Below are positions 25,211 through 35,111 of a stretch of 35,766 nucleotides of DNA, piece by piece (the first letter of the stretch is position 1; each line of letters begins with the position of its first letter). This stretch comes from DASVTR01 sp033855775 (GTDB taxonomy: Bacteria; Acidobacteriota; Blastocatellia; Pyrinomonadales; Pyrinomonadaceae). The translations under genes were made by a program, and so were the position numbers. The stretch lies in the NCBI GenBank assembly GCA_033855775.1, contig JAWVFT010000121.1, forward strand, positions 1 through 35,766, in the 5' to 3' direction. The notes below the pieces were generated by a model, which did not search any database, was not told the DNA's origin, and worked only from the letters and a program-made list of their open reading frames with translations.

Positions 25211-27646
25211 ATGGAAGAATACTCAGACCGCAGCCCCGCGGACATCGCGCGTTACCCGATGGTGCCGATCCGCGATGTCGTTATTTTCCCCTTCACCAAA
25301 GTCGCTTTCAAGATTGGCCGCGCCGGCAGCGTGCGCGCCCTCGAAGAAGCGCTCGCTGGCGACCGCACCATCTTTCTCGCCACGCAGCACGACGCCAGCA
25401 TAGACGAGCCGACGCCCGAACAGATTTACGGCGTCGGCACCCTTGGCCGCATTCTCCAATCGCAGAAACAGGAGAACGGGCAAATCAAGGTTGTCGTCGA
25501 AGGGCGCGAGCGCGCCACCACCGTGCGCGTCGAGAATAACGAAGGAGCGTTCACCGCGCTTGTTCGTCGCGCGCCCGTCGTCGCCGAAGACGCTGCGCGC
25601 CTTGAGCCGTTTCTACAGAAAATCAACACGCTCGTCGAACAACATTTGCGGCTCGCGCCCGACGCGCAAACCGACGCGCTGCAAACGGCCCTGCGCAATC
25701 AAGACCCTTCGCACCTGGCCGACGCGCTCGCTTCGCAACTCCGCATCTCCGTCGAAGACAAGCAGGGCTTGCTGGAAATCTTCTCAACGCAGGCGCGCTT
25801 GCAGCGCTTGATTGAACTGCTCGAAACCGAGTTGGAGAAACGCCAACTCGACCGCACCATCCAAACGCGCGTCAAGCGACAGATGGAGAAAGCACAGAAG
25901 GAGTACTATCTCAACGAGCAAATCAAGGCGATTCACAAAGAGCTTGGGCGCAAGGACGAGAAGGCCGAGCTAGAAGATTTGAAGAAGCGCATCGAAGAGG
26001 CCGGGATGTCGGAAGAGGCGAAGGAGAAGGCCATGCAGGAATTGCATCGCCTCGAAGCCATGCCGCCGATGTCTGCCGAAGGAACCGTCTCGCGCACTTA
26101 CATTGACTGGCTTCTGGGCGTGCCCTGGAAGCAGAAGTCGAAAGAGATTCGTGACCTCGCCCGCGCCGAAGAAGTCCTGAACGAAGACCACTACGGCCTT
26201 GAAAAAATCAAGGAGCGCATCCTCGAATATTTGGCCGTCAGGCAGTTGGTGAAGAACCCGAAAGGCTCCATCCTTTGCTTCGTCGGCCCGCCGGGAGTCG
26301 GCAAGACATCTCTGGGCAAGTCTATCGCCCGCGCGACCAACAGAAAGTTTGTCCGTCTCTCTTTAGGCGGCGTGCGCGACGAGGCGGAGATTCGCGGTCA
26401 TCGTCGCACCTACATCGGCGCGTTGCCCGGCCAGATTATTCAAATGATGAAGAAGGCCGGAACGGTCAATCCGCTGATTCTGCTCGACGAAGTTGACAAG
26501 CTCGGCGCAGACTTTCGCGGCGACCCGTCATCGGCCCTGCTCGAAGTCTTAGACCCCGAACAGAACAACACTTTCCAAGACCACTATCTTGATGTCGAGT
26601 ACGACCTCTCGCGCTCCTTCTTCATTGCGACGGCCAACGTGCTGCACACGATTCCGCCGCCGCTTCAAGACCGTCTTGAGATTATACGGCTCTCCGGCTA
26701 CACGGAGCGCGAGAAGTTGGAGATAGCCAAACGTCATCTTGTCCGCAAGCAGGCCGAAGGCAACGGGCTGAAGGCCGAGCAGGTCGAGTTCACTGACGAA
26801 GGCTTGCTGGAAATCATTCGCCACTACACGCGCGAGGCCGGCGTGCGTAACATGGAACGCGAGATTGGCTCTTGCATGAGAAAAGTGGCGCGCAGGTTTG
26901 TCTCCGAAAGCGAAGGCGAACAGTTCAAGGATGTCATCACGGCGGAGCGCGTGCGTGAGATGCTTGGGCCAATCAGGTTCCGTCAACAGGGAGTCGGGGC
27001 GGAAAGCGAAATCGGCTTGGCGACCGGGCTGGCCTGGACGGAAGTGGGCGGCGAAGTCCTGCAAATCGAAGCTACGCTCGTCAAGGGTCGCGGCGGCGTG
27101 ACGCTAACCGGCAAGCTCGGCGAAGTGATGCAGGAATCCGCGCAGGCTGCGTTAACATGCATTAAGGCCCGCGCCGAACGCCTCGGCCTGAATCTTGATT
27201 TCATACGCAAGCGCGACCTGCACATACACATTCCCGAAGGCGCGATTCCGAAGGACGGCCCTTCAGCCGGAATCACTCTGGCGACGGCGATGTCGTCCGC
27301 TCTGATGCGCGTGCCTGTCAGGAAGGAAGTGGCGATGACGGGCGAGATAACGCTGCGCGGCAAGGTGCTGCCCATCGGCGGCGTCAAGGAAAAATTGCTG
27401 GCGGCGCATCGCTTCGGCATCGGCACGCTCATCTTGCCGAAGGACAACGAAAAGGATTTGCAGGAAGTCCCGGAGGAAGTGCGTAACCTGCTCAACGTGC
27501 ATTTCGTCGAGACGATTGACGAAGTGTTGGAGTTGGCACTCGAAAACGCTTGCCCGACCGACGCCGAACCCAACGATGCCGACAAGGCTCCGCCGCCGTG
27601 GACGAGCGCGCAGCCGTCGCAAGGGATGCAGACCACCGCCGAATAA
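25211..27646 (+). CDS. lon: ATP-dependent protease La
   Basis: The 811-residue protein is a complete LonA. The N-terminal substrate-binding domain begins with YPMVPIRDVVIFPF, a coiled-coil region follows (about 210-290), then the AAA+ module with Walker A GPPGVGKT (359-366) and Walker B LILLDEVDK, and the C-terminal protease domain with the catalytic dyad S685 (KDGPSAG) and K726 (GGVKEK). It degrades misfolded and regulatory proteins in the cytoplasm. The length and both active sites are normal. The C-terminus has an extra low-complexity, Pro/Ala/Asp-rich tail of about 30 residues. It lies in the conserved tig-clpPX-lon-engB neighbourhood but is separated from clpX by an unrelated secreted-protein gene and has its own leader. 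Confidence 0.97.
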   Translation: MEEYSDRSPADIARYPMVPIRDVVIFPFTKVAFKIGRAGSVRALEEALAGDRTIFLATQHDASIDEPTPEQIYGVGTLGRILQSQKQENGQIKVVVEGRERATTVRVENNEGAFTALVRRAPVVAEDAARLEPFLQKINTLVEQHLRLAPDAQTDALQTALRNQDPSHLADALASQLRISVEDKQGLLEIFSTQARLQRLIELLETELEKRQLDRTIQTRVKRQMEKAQKEYYLNEQIKAIHKELGRKDEKAELEDLKKRIEEAGMSEEAKEKAMQELHRLEAMPPMSAEGTVSRTYIDWLLGVPWKQKSKEIRDLARAEEVLNEDHYGLEKIKERILEYLAVRQLVKNPKGSILCFVGPPGVGKTSLGKSIARATNRKFVRLSLGGVRDEAEIRGHRRTYIGALPGQIIQMMKKAGTVNPLILLDEVDKLGADFRGDPSSALLEVLDPEQNNTFQDHYLDVEYDLSRSFFIATANVLHTIPPPLQDRLEIIRLSGYTEREKLEIAKRHLVRKQAEGNGLKAEQVEFTDEGLLEIIRHYTREAGVRNMEREIGSCMRKVARRFVSESEGEQFKDVITAERVREMLGPIRFRQQGVGAESEIGLATGLAWTEVGGEVLQIEATLVKGRGGVTLTGKLGEVMQESAQAALTCIKARAERLGLNLDFIRKRDLHIHIPEGAIPKDGPSAGITLATAMSSALMRVPVRKEVAMTGEITLRGKVLPIGGVKEKLLAAHRFGIGTLILPKDNEKDLQEVPEEVRNLLNVHFVETIDEVLELALENACPTDAEPNDADKAPPPWTSAQPSQGMQTTAE

Positions 27647-27662
27647 TCATTTGACCCGCAAT

Positions 27663-27709
27663 GAGCGGCGCGCTTGAGCCAGCCTCCGGGCCGGACTTGC
27701 GCGCCGCTC
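27663..27709 (+). terminator. Hairpin after lon
   Basis: GAGCGGCGCGC (27663-27673) is the exact complement of GCGCGCCGCTC (27699-27709), an 11-base GC-rich stem that begins 17 bases after the lon stop. No T-tract follows. A second GC-rich imperfect hairpin lies near 27744-27773. Confidence 0.5.
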
Positions 27710-27880
27710 GTTGTGGGATGTATCTTGAAGCCTCGCCACTTTCATGGCGCGCCCCGCTAGCGCGGCGCGCTTCAGCAATCATTTAACCTTAAACCGGAGC
27801 GCAGCCAAGTTCAGACCGGCGAGGGCCACCCGTCAAGCGGCCACGCCGCGCCCGCGCGCTCAATGTGAATGGAGATGTCG

Positions 27881-28348
27881 ATGAGCGAAAAATATGAAGC
27901 CGCCAATTTGATTCTCAGGCTCTACGAGTTGCGCCGCGAAGAAGTGATGAGGAAGGCGCGCTCTTGGTTCGTCGCGGAATTCAATCCCGCGAGCGTGCAG
28001 GATATTTCTCAAGTGACGATGAGCGACAAAAGCGCTTACTACCGGATGGTCACGACCTACTGGGACATGGCCTGCTCTTTCGTCACCAACGGCGCAATAG
28101 ACGAACAGATGTTCAACGACGCCAACGCCGAGCACGTCGCCGTCTATTCCAAAATCGAGCCGTTCATACAGGAGATTCGCGCCGCCTACACTTCGAACTA
28201 CATGAAGCATCTGGAACAGGTCGTGATGAACATGCCCAACGCTTCTGAGCGTTTGGCGACGACGCGCGAACGCTTGAAGATGCTCTCGTCTCCGCGCACG
28301 GCGACAGAAGCCGAGCCGAAGGCGGCCGGGCCGGGCGGCGAGAATTAG
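27881..28348 (+). CDS. Small helical protein of unknown function between lon and engB
   Basis: The 155-residue product has no signal peptide, membrane segment or cysteine cluster. It is predicted mostly helical (KYEAANLILRLYELRREEVM, then AYYRMVTTYWDMACSF and IEPFIQEIRAAYTSNYMKHL) with a disordered Ala/Pro/Gly-rich tail. It vaguely resembles the DUF4760-type helical proteins, but I am not sure of this. I chose ATG 27881, which has GGAG six bases upstream; in-frame ATGs at 27869 and 27875 lie on or before that site. It is on the same strand as lon and engB and 46 bases before engB, so it may be co-expressed with the GTPase. No function is assigned. Confidence 0.7.
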   Translation: MSEKYEAANLILRLYELRREEVMRKARSWFVAEFNPASVQDISQVTMSDKSAYYRMVTTYWDMACSFVTNGAIDEQMFNDANAEHVAVYSKIEPFIQEIRAAYTSNYMKHLEQVVMNMPNASERLATTRERLKMLSSPRTATEAEPKAAGPGGEN

Positions 28349-28394
28349 CGGCGCGCGGTAGCCTTGCGCGGCAAGACCTGCCTGTCACCGCTGT

Positions 28395-28970
28395 ATGAAA
28401 GTTGTCAGCACAGAATTTATCAAGAGCGCCTTTGCCGAAGAGCATTGGCCGCTCAATCCGTTGCCGGAGATAGCATTCCTGGGCCGCTCGAACGTCGGCA
28501 AGTCGAGCCTGATAAATTCGCTGCTCGGCGTCAAGGGACTGGCCCGCACCTCTTCGACGCCCGGACGCACGCAGTCGCTCAACTTTTTTCTGATTAATAA
28601 TCGTTTCCGTTTCGTTGACCTGCCCGGCTACGGCTACGCGCGCGTCCCTCGCATCATCAAAGCGGAGTGGGGCGAAATGGCGACAAACTACCTTGCCAAG
28701 CGGCCAGAGCTTGTGCTATCAATTCAGATCGTAGATTCGCGCCACGAACCCACAACACAGGATTTGCAGCTTAATGAATGGCTTCGACATCATGCGAAGC
28801 CGCGCGTTGTAGTTGCCACGAAGTCCGATAAGCTCTCTAACAACGAGTTGCGCAAAAGCATTGAACGCGCTCGCAAGGCGATGGAAGCTGAGAGTGTTAT
28901 CTCATATTCCGCCACGACCGGGCGGGGACGAGAAGAGATTTGGCGTTTGATTGACGAAGCAATCAATTGA
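28395..28970 (+). CDS. engB: Ribosome biogenesis GTP-binding protein EngB/YsxC
   Basis: The 191-residue TRAFAC GTPase has all the G motifs: G1 GRSNVGKS (30-37), the G2 Thr region (STPGRTQ), G3 DLPGYG (75-80), G4 TKSD (142-145), and a G5-like SATTG near the end. EngB binds the maturing large ribosomal subunit and is usually essential. The size is normal. Its place behind lon is conserved in several phyla. The second half of the gene (about 28700-28970) uses visibly more A/T-ending codons than its neighbours, and the following spacer is also AT-richer, but the frame is intact. Confidence 0.95.
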   Translation: MKVVSTEFIKSAFAEEHWPLNPLPEIAFLGRSNVGKSSLINSLLGVKGLARTSSTPGRTQSLNFFLINNRFRFVDLPGYGYARVPRIIKAEWGEMATNYLAKRPELVLSIQIVDSRHEPTTQDLQLNEWLRHHAKPRVVVATKSDKLSNNELRKSIERARKAMEAESVISYSATTGRGREEIWRLIDEAIN

Positions 28971-29414
28971 TTGAAGAATGCGGATTAAGTTAGGCTGGCA
29001 GAATTTTTCAAGCTTCCCGGGCATTCACCATAATCTTAACTGCGCGTCTTCTCAATCCGAAATTCCTTTGCCCCCTTTGGCTTTCTCAAGTTTTCGGGCG
29101 CGAGGCCACGCGCAGGTTTTCCTAAGCATCAAACGGAGGATTGCAGAAATTCTTGCGCACAGCATAACGATTTGACAGAAGCGGCCTGAGCAGCGCATCA
29201 TCTACGCTTGCCCTCGCGCATGACGATTATGAGATGAGCGTCTCACGCGCGCTCCTTTTGGTTCCCGCGTTCTTACTTGAAACTCCTGTTCCCGATTCAT
29301 CAACGAAAGCTTTCATCACATTGACCAACAGCGGCCTGCGCGCCGCGCAGAATTGAAGGTATAAGATCGCGGCCCCGCTAACTTGCGCAAAGGGCCGCCT
29401 TGAGAAGAACTGAA
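28971..29414. other. Intergenic region before rho
   Basis: This 444-base spacer is AT-richer than its surroundings in its first half and holds no gene that I can support; a 65-codon frame at 28978-29175 lacks a ribosome-binding site and family features. GGTATAAGAT (29359-29368) is a possible extended -10 for rho without a good -35. TTGACC at 29321 is too far from it. A long leader for rho would fit the known autogenous control of this gene, but no specific element is identified. Confidence 0.45.
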
Positions 29415-30862
<1,448 letters not shown>

Positions 30863-30863
<1 letters not shown>

Positions 30864-30989
30864 AAACAGTGATGAGTGACAAGTGACGAGTGACGAGTTA
30901 AGAACAAGCGACGAGCTTTAAGCTGCCAGCTTTAACTTGTCACTTGTCACTCGTCACTGTAGTTGTCACTTGTCACTCGTCACTGTTTT
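30863..30989. repeat. Inverted arrays of 7-base tandem units after rho
   Basis: The left array consists of heptamers GTGATGA, GTGACAA, GTGACGA, GTGACGA and GTTAAGA (30869-30903). Two copies of the complementary block (TTGTCAC, TTGTCAC, TCGTCAC, TGT) lie near 30936-30960 and 30964-30986. The outer 25-base arms 30863-30887 and 30965-30989 pair with one mismatch. A small AAGCTG/CAGCTT palindrome lies in the centre. The element ends with TTTT, so it could act as a terminator for rho. Confidence 0.75.
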
Positions 30990-31065
30990 AGCTAGTATCC
31001 AAAAACGCTTTTGCAATTTAATCGTCGTCGTTAGCGCCGCCCGGCGGGGAGCAGTGTAAAGAGTT

Positions 31066-32490
31066 TTGCGTATCGCAATCCTTTCGTCTGAAGCTGTGCC
31101 TTTCGCCAAGACCGGCGGACTGGCGGACGTGGCGGGCGCGCTGCCGAAGGCTCTGGTGGCGGCTGGCGCGGACGCCATGCTCGTGCTGCCGCTCTTCGAA
31201 CAAATTGACCGCCGCTTCACCGGCGAGAAGATATTTGACAACCTGGAGGTTGACTGGCGCGGACGAAATTATCGCGCCGCAGTCTGGCATTCCGAGGCGG
31301 CTGGCGCTCCGACCTTTTTGATTGACGCGCCGGAGTATTTCGCGCGCCCGTCCATCTACGGTTTCCGCGACGACCACGAACGCTTCGCCTTTTTCTGCCG
31401 CGCCGCTCTGGCCTTGATGAAGCGTCTGGGCAATCCGCCCGATGTCGTTCATCTTAACGATTGGCCCGGCGGCTTCGCAGCTGTCGAACTGCGAGCGCGC
31501 CGCTCTGACGATTCATTTTACGCGCGCACGCGCTCTCTCTTCTCCATCCATAATCTTGCTTATCAGGGAGCCTTCGACCCCGGCTCGCTTTACGACCTTG
31601 GCTTCGGCTGGCCGGAGCAGCGCGAGATGTTTATGTCGGAGGGCGCGGCTTCGGCCTTGAAGGCCGGGCTGGTCGCCTCGGACGCGCTCTCGACCGTCAG
31701 CCAACGCTACGCGCTTGAGATTCAGACGCCGGAGCACGGCCACGGCCTCGATTGGATACTGCGCTCGCGCCGCGACCGCCTCGTCGGGATAACGAACGGA
31801 GTCGACTACGAAGTCTGGAACCCATCGACCGATACGCATCTTCCGGCTCACTACAGCGCGGACAATCTTGAAGGCAAGCGTTATTGCAAGCTCGCGCTCT
31901 TGAACCGGATGAGCTTGCCAGCGGATTTAGACCGCCCGTTGATTGCCACGATTTCTCGCTTGACGCCGCAGAAGGGCTTCGATTTGATACGCGAAGCGGC
32001 GGGCGCTATCTTAGAGACTGGCGCGTTCTTCGTCGCCCTCGGCTCAGGCGCAGAGGAGTACGAAGACTTCCTCCAACTGATGCGCGACCACGCGCCGCGA
32101 CAGGTCGGCATCTACAAGGGCTTCAACGAGCCGCTGGCGCACCAGATTGAAGCGGGCGCGGATATTTTTCTGATGCCGTCGCAGTATGAGCCGTGCGGCT
32201 TGAACCAGATGTACTCGACGCGCTACGGCACAGTCCCCGTCGTGCGCGCAACGGGCGGCCTCGACGACACCGTGCAGGATTTCGACCGCGTGAGAGGCGC
32301 GGGCAACGGCTTTAAGTTTAAGCCCTACACGGCGGCGGCGATGCTTGAAAAAATTCACGAAGCCCTTTACTGTTATGCTGAACCTGAGACATGGGCGCGG
32401 ATTCAGCAGAACGGCATGCGCGTAGACAATTCGTGGCAAGCCGCCGCCCACAAGTATCTGAACCTTTACCGGGCCGTGACCGGAATGTAA
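31066..32490 (+). CDS. glgA: Glycogen synthase (ADP-glucose type)
   Basis: The 474-residue GT5 glycosyltransferase extends alpha-1,4-glucan chains from ADP-glucose in the cytoplasm. The N-terminal KTGGLADV (from K15) binds the nucleotide-sugar phosphate. SRLTPQKGFDLI and the C-terminal PSQYEPCGLNQMYSTRYGTVPVVRATGGLDDTV are hallmark motifs; the E in YEPCG is the conserved glutamate. The length is normal. The start is TTG at 31066, since the protein begins RIAILSSEAVPFAKTGG as in relatives and no ATG is nearby; AAAGAG just upstream is a weak ribosome-binding site. No other glycogen genes are nearby. It precedes trxA by 27 bases. Confidence 0.94.
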   Translation: MRIAILSSEAVPFAKTGGLADVAGALPKALVAAGADAMLVLPLFEQIDRRFTGEKIFDNLEVDWRGRNYRAAVWHSEAAGAPTFLIDAPEYFARPSIYGFRDDHERFAFFCRAALALMKRLGNPPDVVHLNDWPGGFAAVELRARRSDDSFYARTRSLFSIHNLAYQGAFDPGSLYDLGFGWPEQREMFMSEGAASALKAGLVASDALSTVSQRYALEIQTPEHGHGLDWILRSRRDRLVGITNGVDYEVWNPSTDTHLPAHYSADNLEGKRYCKLALLNRMSLPADLDRPLIATISRLTPQKGFDLIREAAGAILETGAFFVALGSGAEEYEDFLQLMRDHAPRQVGIYKGFNEPLAHQIEAGADIFLMPSQYEPCGLNQMYSTRYGTVPVVRATGGLDDTVQDFDRVRGAGNGFKFKPYTAAAMLEKIHEALYCYAEPETWARIQQNGMRVDNSWQAAAHKYLNLYRAVTGM

Positions 32491-32517
32491 CAGCGGAAGT
32501 AGACAAGGAGAGACATT

Positions 32518-32862
32518 ATGAGTGAACACGTGATTGAAGTCAGCGACAGTTCGTTTGAGAAGGACGTGCTACAGTCGGAGAGGCCCGTGCTGGTGGATTT
32601 CTGGGCGGCATGGTGCGCGCCCTGCCGGATGCTCGCCCCGACGGTCGAAGCCGTGGCCGAGAAGTATGCCGACAACGCGCGCGTCGTTAAGCTGAACGTG
32701 GACGAGAACCCGTCCATCTCGCAGCGTTACGGCATCAAGGGCATCCCAACGTTGATTCTCTTCAAAGGCGGCAAGGAAGAGGAGCGCGTCGTCGGCGCGA
32801 CCAGCAAGGAAGCAATCTCGCGGATGATTGACAAGCACGTCACCGCCGCCACTGCTTCATAA
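32518..32862 (+). CDS. trxA: Thioredoxin with WCAPC active site
   Basis: The 114-residue protein is a single thioredoxin domain acting as a cytoplasmic thiol-disulfide reductant. The active site is C33-A-P-C36 in FWAAWCAPCRM, an alanine in place of the glycine of the classical WCGPC. The cis-proline segment GIPTLILFKGG and the buried Asp (VDFWA) are intact. There is no signal peptide. AAGGAGAG lies about ten bases before the ATG, a strong ribosome-binding site. It lies 27 bases after glgA on the same strand and is likely part of the same transcript. A strong hairpin follows at 32879. Confidence 0.95.
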   Translation: MSEHVIEVSDSSFEKDVLQSERPVLVDFWAAWCAPCRMLAPTVEAVAEKYADNARVVKLNVDENPSISQRYGIKGIPTLILFKGGKEEERVVGATSKEAISRMIDKHVTAATAS

Positions 32863-32878
32863 ATTGAACGAGCGCGCA

Positions 32879-32918
32879 AAGTGGCGCGGGCGCGAACGCG
32901 AGACGCCCCGCGCCACTT
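32879..32918 (+). terminator. Hairpin after trxA
   Basis: AAGTGGCGCGGG (32879-32890) pairs exactly with CCCGCGCCACTT (32907-32918), a 12-base stem with a 16-base loop, 16 bases after the stop. Only CTGTTG follows, so it is a weak intrinsic terminator or an mRNA-stabilising end. Confidence 0.6.
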
Positions 32919-33045
32919 CTGTTGATGGGAGGCATGAGGATATTCCCCTTGGCGAAGTAGTCATCTCCTGTAGCTGTCAACGTCTGCTGCTGCCCCGGCG
33001 CGCTCGTGCTCTCTACGACGCCCGAAGGCACCCGGAAGCTACCCT

Positions 33046-33450
33046 ATGAAACCAACGCGGAATCGCGCTATCGCGCGCAAGCGGACGCTCGAAGAAAGAT
33101 TGGCCGAGCGCCTGCGTTCACGCGCGGTCGAAGATGCCCGCATGCGCGCTCGACAGGCGCAGGGCAAACTGCGACGCTTCGTCAGCGCCAACTTTCGCAA
33201 GCAGGAAGTCGTGGCCGCGCTCGCCCTTCGTCGCGGCGACTGCAATCGCTGCGGAGCCTGCTGCGAACTGCTCTTCAAATGTCCATTCCTCAAAAAGCAA
33301 GACGATGGGACATCGCTCTGCGGCATCTACGAAGACCGTCCGAATCAATGCCGCCTCTTTCCCATCACCAAACGCGACATCGAAGAAGTGCGCGGAACCT
33401 GTAGCTTCTACTTTATCGAAAAGCCGGTCAAACTAGGGAAAGCAAGCTAA
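33046..33450 (+). CDS. YkgJ-type CxxCxxCC metal-cluster protein
   Basis: The 134-residue protein has a basic, helical N-terminal part (about 1-60, rich in Arg) and a cysteine-rich domain: C66-x2-C69-x2-C72-C73, then C79, C92, C102 and C119. This CxxCxxCC arrangement defines the YkgJ/UPF0153 family, proposed to bind an Fe-S cluster or zinc; its biochemical role is not established. The RPNQCRLFP segment is typical of the family. GGAAG about nine bases before the ATG supports the start. It is on the same strand as purA, and the 87-base spacer to purA is filled by an inverted G/C-run repeat. Confidence 0.85.
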   Translation: MKPTRNRAIARKRTLEERLAERLRSRAVEDARMRARQAQGKLRRFVSANFRKQEVVAALALRRGDCNRCGACCELLFKCPFLKKQDDGTSLCGIYEDRPNQCRLFPITKRDIEEVRGTCSFYFIEKPVKLGKAS

Positions 33451-33456
33451 AGAAAG

Positions 33457-33533
33457 CAGGGGTTGGGGGTCAGGGGTTAGGGGTTGGATGAAAACCAATT
33501 CCCTAATCCCCAACCCCTGACCCCTACCCCCTG
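33457..33533. repeat. Inverted 7-base G-run arrays with G-quadruplex potential, before purA
   Basis: On the plus strand 33459-33483 is made of heptamers GGGGTTG, GGGGTCA and GGGGTTA, giving four runs of at least four G with 2-3-base loops. The minus strand repeats the pattern at 33508-33531 (C-runs on the plus strand). The two arms can pair as a hairpin around ATGAAAA. The second arm ends four bases before the purA ATG, and no Shine-Dalgarno sequence lies between. Confidence 0.8.
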
Positions 33534-33537
33534 TCTT

Positions 33538-34854
33538 ATGATTATTGTCATCATCGGCGCCCAGTGGGGAGACGAAGGCAAAGGCAAGATTGTTGACTTG
33601 CTGGCCGAACGCTTCGACGTGGTGGCGCGCTATCAGGGCGGGCATAACGCGGGCCACTCGGTCTACGTCGGCGACCGCTCGTTCGTGCTCCGGCTGCTGC
33701 CTTCCGGCATCGTGCATGAAGGCAAAATCTGTGTCCTCGGCAACGGGATGGTCATCGACCCGAAAGCCTTCTTCGAGGAGGCCGAGCAACTCGCAGGCAA
33801 GGGCGTCGCCGTCACGCCCGAACGCGTCCGCGTCAGTTCGCGCGCTCATCTGATTCTGCCTTACCATCGCGCGCTCGACCATACGAGCGAAGAACGGCTC
33901 GGCAACGAGCGCGTCGGAACGACCCTGCGCGGCATCGGCCCCGCCTATGAAGACAAAGCCGGGCGGCGCGGCATACGCGTCGCAGACGCCCTCGTCCCCG
34001 AAGTGCTGCGCTCGCGCATTGAGCGCAACCTCGAAGACGCCAACCGCATCATCGTCGCCTACGGCGGCGAAGCCCTCGACGCGCGGCAGATTTTCGACGA
34101 GACAAGCGTCTACGCCGAACGCCTCGCGCCCTTCATCACGGACACGACGCACTTCATGAACCGCGCCGCCGTCGAAGGCCGCTCCATCTTAATCGAAGGC
34201 GCGCAAGCCACGCTGCTCGACGTAGACCACGGCACATATCCCTTCGTCACGTCATCCAACACCACCGCCGGAGGCGCCAGCACCGGCCTTGGCCTCGCGC
34301 CTCATCGCATCACAGGCGTGCTCGGCATCGTCCGCACTTACACCACGCGCGTCGGCGAAGGGCCGTTCCCCACCGAGATGCTCGAATCCGAAGCCGAGAT
34401 GGGCCAACTGATACGCGAACGCGGGCGCGAGTATGGAGCGGTGACCGGACGCCCGCGTCGCTGCGGCTGGTTCGACGCCTTTGCCACGCGCTACGCCGCG
34501 ATGATTAGCGGCTTCACCTCCATCGCTCTGACCAAGCTCGACGTGCTCGACGCGCTCGATGAAATCAAAGTCTGCACAGGCTATCGCCTCGACGGGCGCG
34601 ACCTCGAATCCTTCCCCGCCGTCTCGCAGGACTTGCGCCGCGTCGAACCCGTCTACGCCACGCTCCCCGGCTGGAACGCCTCCACCGAAGGCATCACAGA
34701 GATGGACGCCCTGCCCCCCAACGCCCGCGCCTACATCGATTTCCTCTCCCGCGAAATCGGCGTCGAGATCGGCCTCGTCTCCACCGGCCCCGAACGCGCC
34801 CAAACCATCGTCGTCAAAGACTCCGCCCTCGGCAGGTGGATAGCACACCAATGA
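33538..34854 (+). CDS. purA: Adenylosuccinate synthetase
   Basis: The 438-residue enzyme joins IMP and aspartate with GTP to form adenylosuccinate, the first step from IMP to AMP. The N-terminal GAQWGDEGKGK (8-17) is the P-loop with catalytic D12; H40 in GGHNAGHS is the catalytic histidine, with Ser where most members have Thr (NAGHT). TLLDVDHGTYPFVTSSNTT and GVVRTYTTRVG-like segments (here GIVRTYTTRVG) complete the family signature. The length is normal. I chose ATG 33538 because the conserved sequence begins there. The upstream bases are pyrimidine-rich and part of an inverted G/C-run repeat, so initiation is without a visible ribosome-binding site. Confidence 0.97.
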   Translation: MIIVIIGAQWGDEGKGKIVDLLAERFDVVARYQGGHNAGHSVYVGDRSFVLRLLPSGIVHEGKICVLGNGMVIDPKAFFEEAEQLAGKGVAVTPERVRVSSRAHLILPYHRALDHTSEERLGNERVGTTLRGIGPAYEDKAGRRGIRVADALVPEVLRSRIERNLEDANRIIVAYGGEALDARQIFDETSVYAERLAPFITDTTHFMNRAAVEGRSILIEGAQATLLDVDHGTYPFVTSSNTTAGGASTGLGLAPHRITGVLGIVRTYTTRVGEGPFPTEMLESEAEMGQLIRERGREYGAVTGRPRRCGWFDAFATRYAAMISGFTSIALTKLDVLDALDEIKVCTGYRLDGRDLESFPAVSQDLRRVEPVYATLPGWNASTEGITEMDALPPNARAYIDFLSREIGVEIGLVSTGPERAQTIVVKDSALGRWIAHQ

Positions 34855-34897
34855 GAACAAACGACGCGCCAGTCAACGCCCCCATTTCGCCCCTCAC

Positions 34898-34926
34898 TTG
34901 ATTGGCCGCGCCATCCTATGTAGAAT
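34898..34926 (+). promoter_or_regulatory. Promoter of tRNA-Lys
   Basis: TTGATT (34898-34903) and TAGAAT (34921-34926) are spaced by exactly 17 bases and lie 34 bases upstream of the mature tRNA 5' end. Both hexamers are close to the vegetative sigma consensus. Confidence 0.6.
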
Positions 34927-34959
34927 GCCCTGCACGCTCTTCAAACAGCGCTAACACAC

Positions 34960-35032
<73 letters not shown>

Positions 35033-35064
35033 TAACCCTTCTCCTTAGAACACTTATATAAATC

Positions 35065-35103
35065 CCATACCATGACTAGAGGTCATCTGACTCACTGGTA
35101 TGG
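35065..35103 (+). promoter_or_regulatory. Nested inverted repeat before the integrase remnant
   Basis: CCATACCA (35065-35072) pairs with TGGTATGG (35096-35103), enclosing ATGAC (35072-35076) and GTCAT (35082-35086). An AT-rich TATATAA lies just upstream. This could be an arm-type recombinase site, an operator or a leader hairpin. Confidence 0.4.
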
Positions 35104-35111
35104 AGATTTGT

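Noticed and set aside
28978..29175. A 65-codon frame between engB and rho
   Set aside because: There is no ribosome-binding site, no conserved features and odd composition. It is more likely non-coding spacer.
29275..29295. CTTGAAA followed by CCCGATTC, resembling a sigma-32 heat-shock promoter before rho
   Set aside because: The spacer is only eight bases, far below the 13-17 required.
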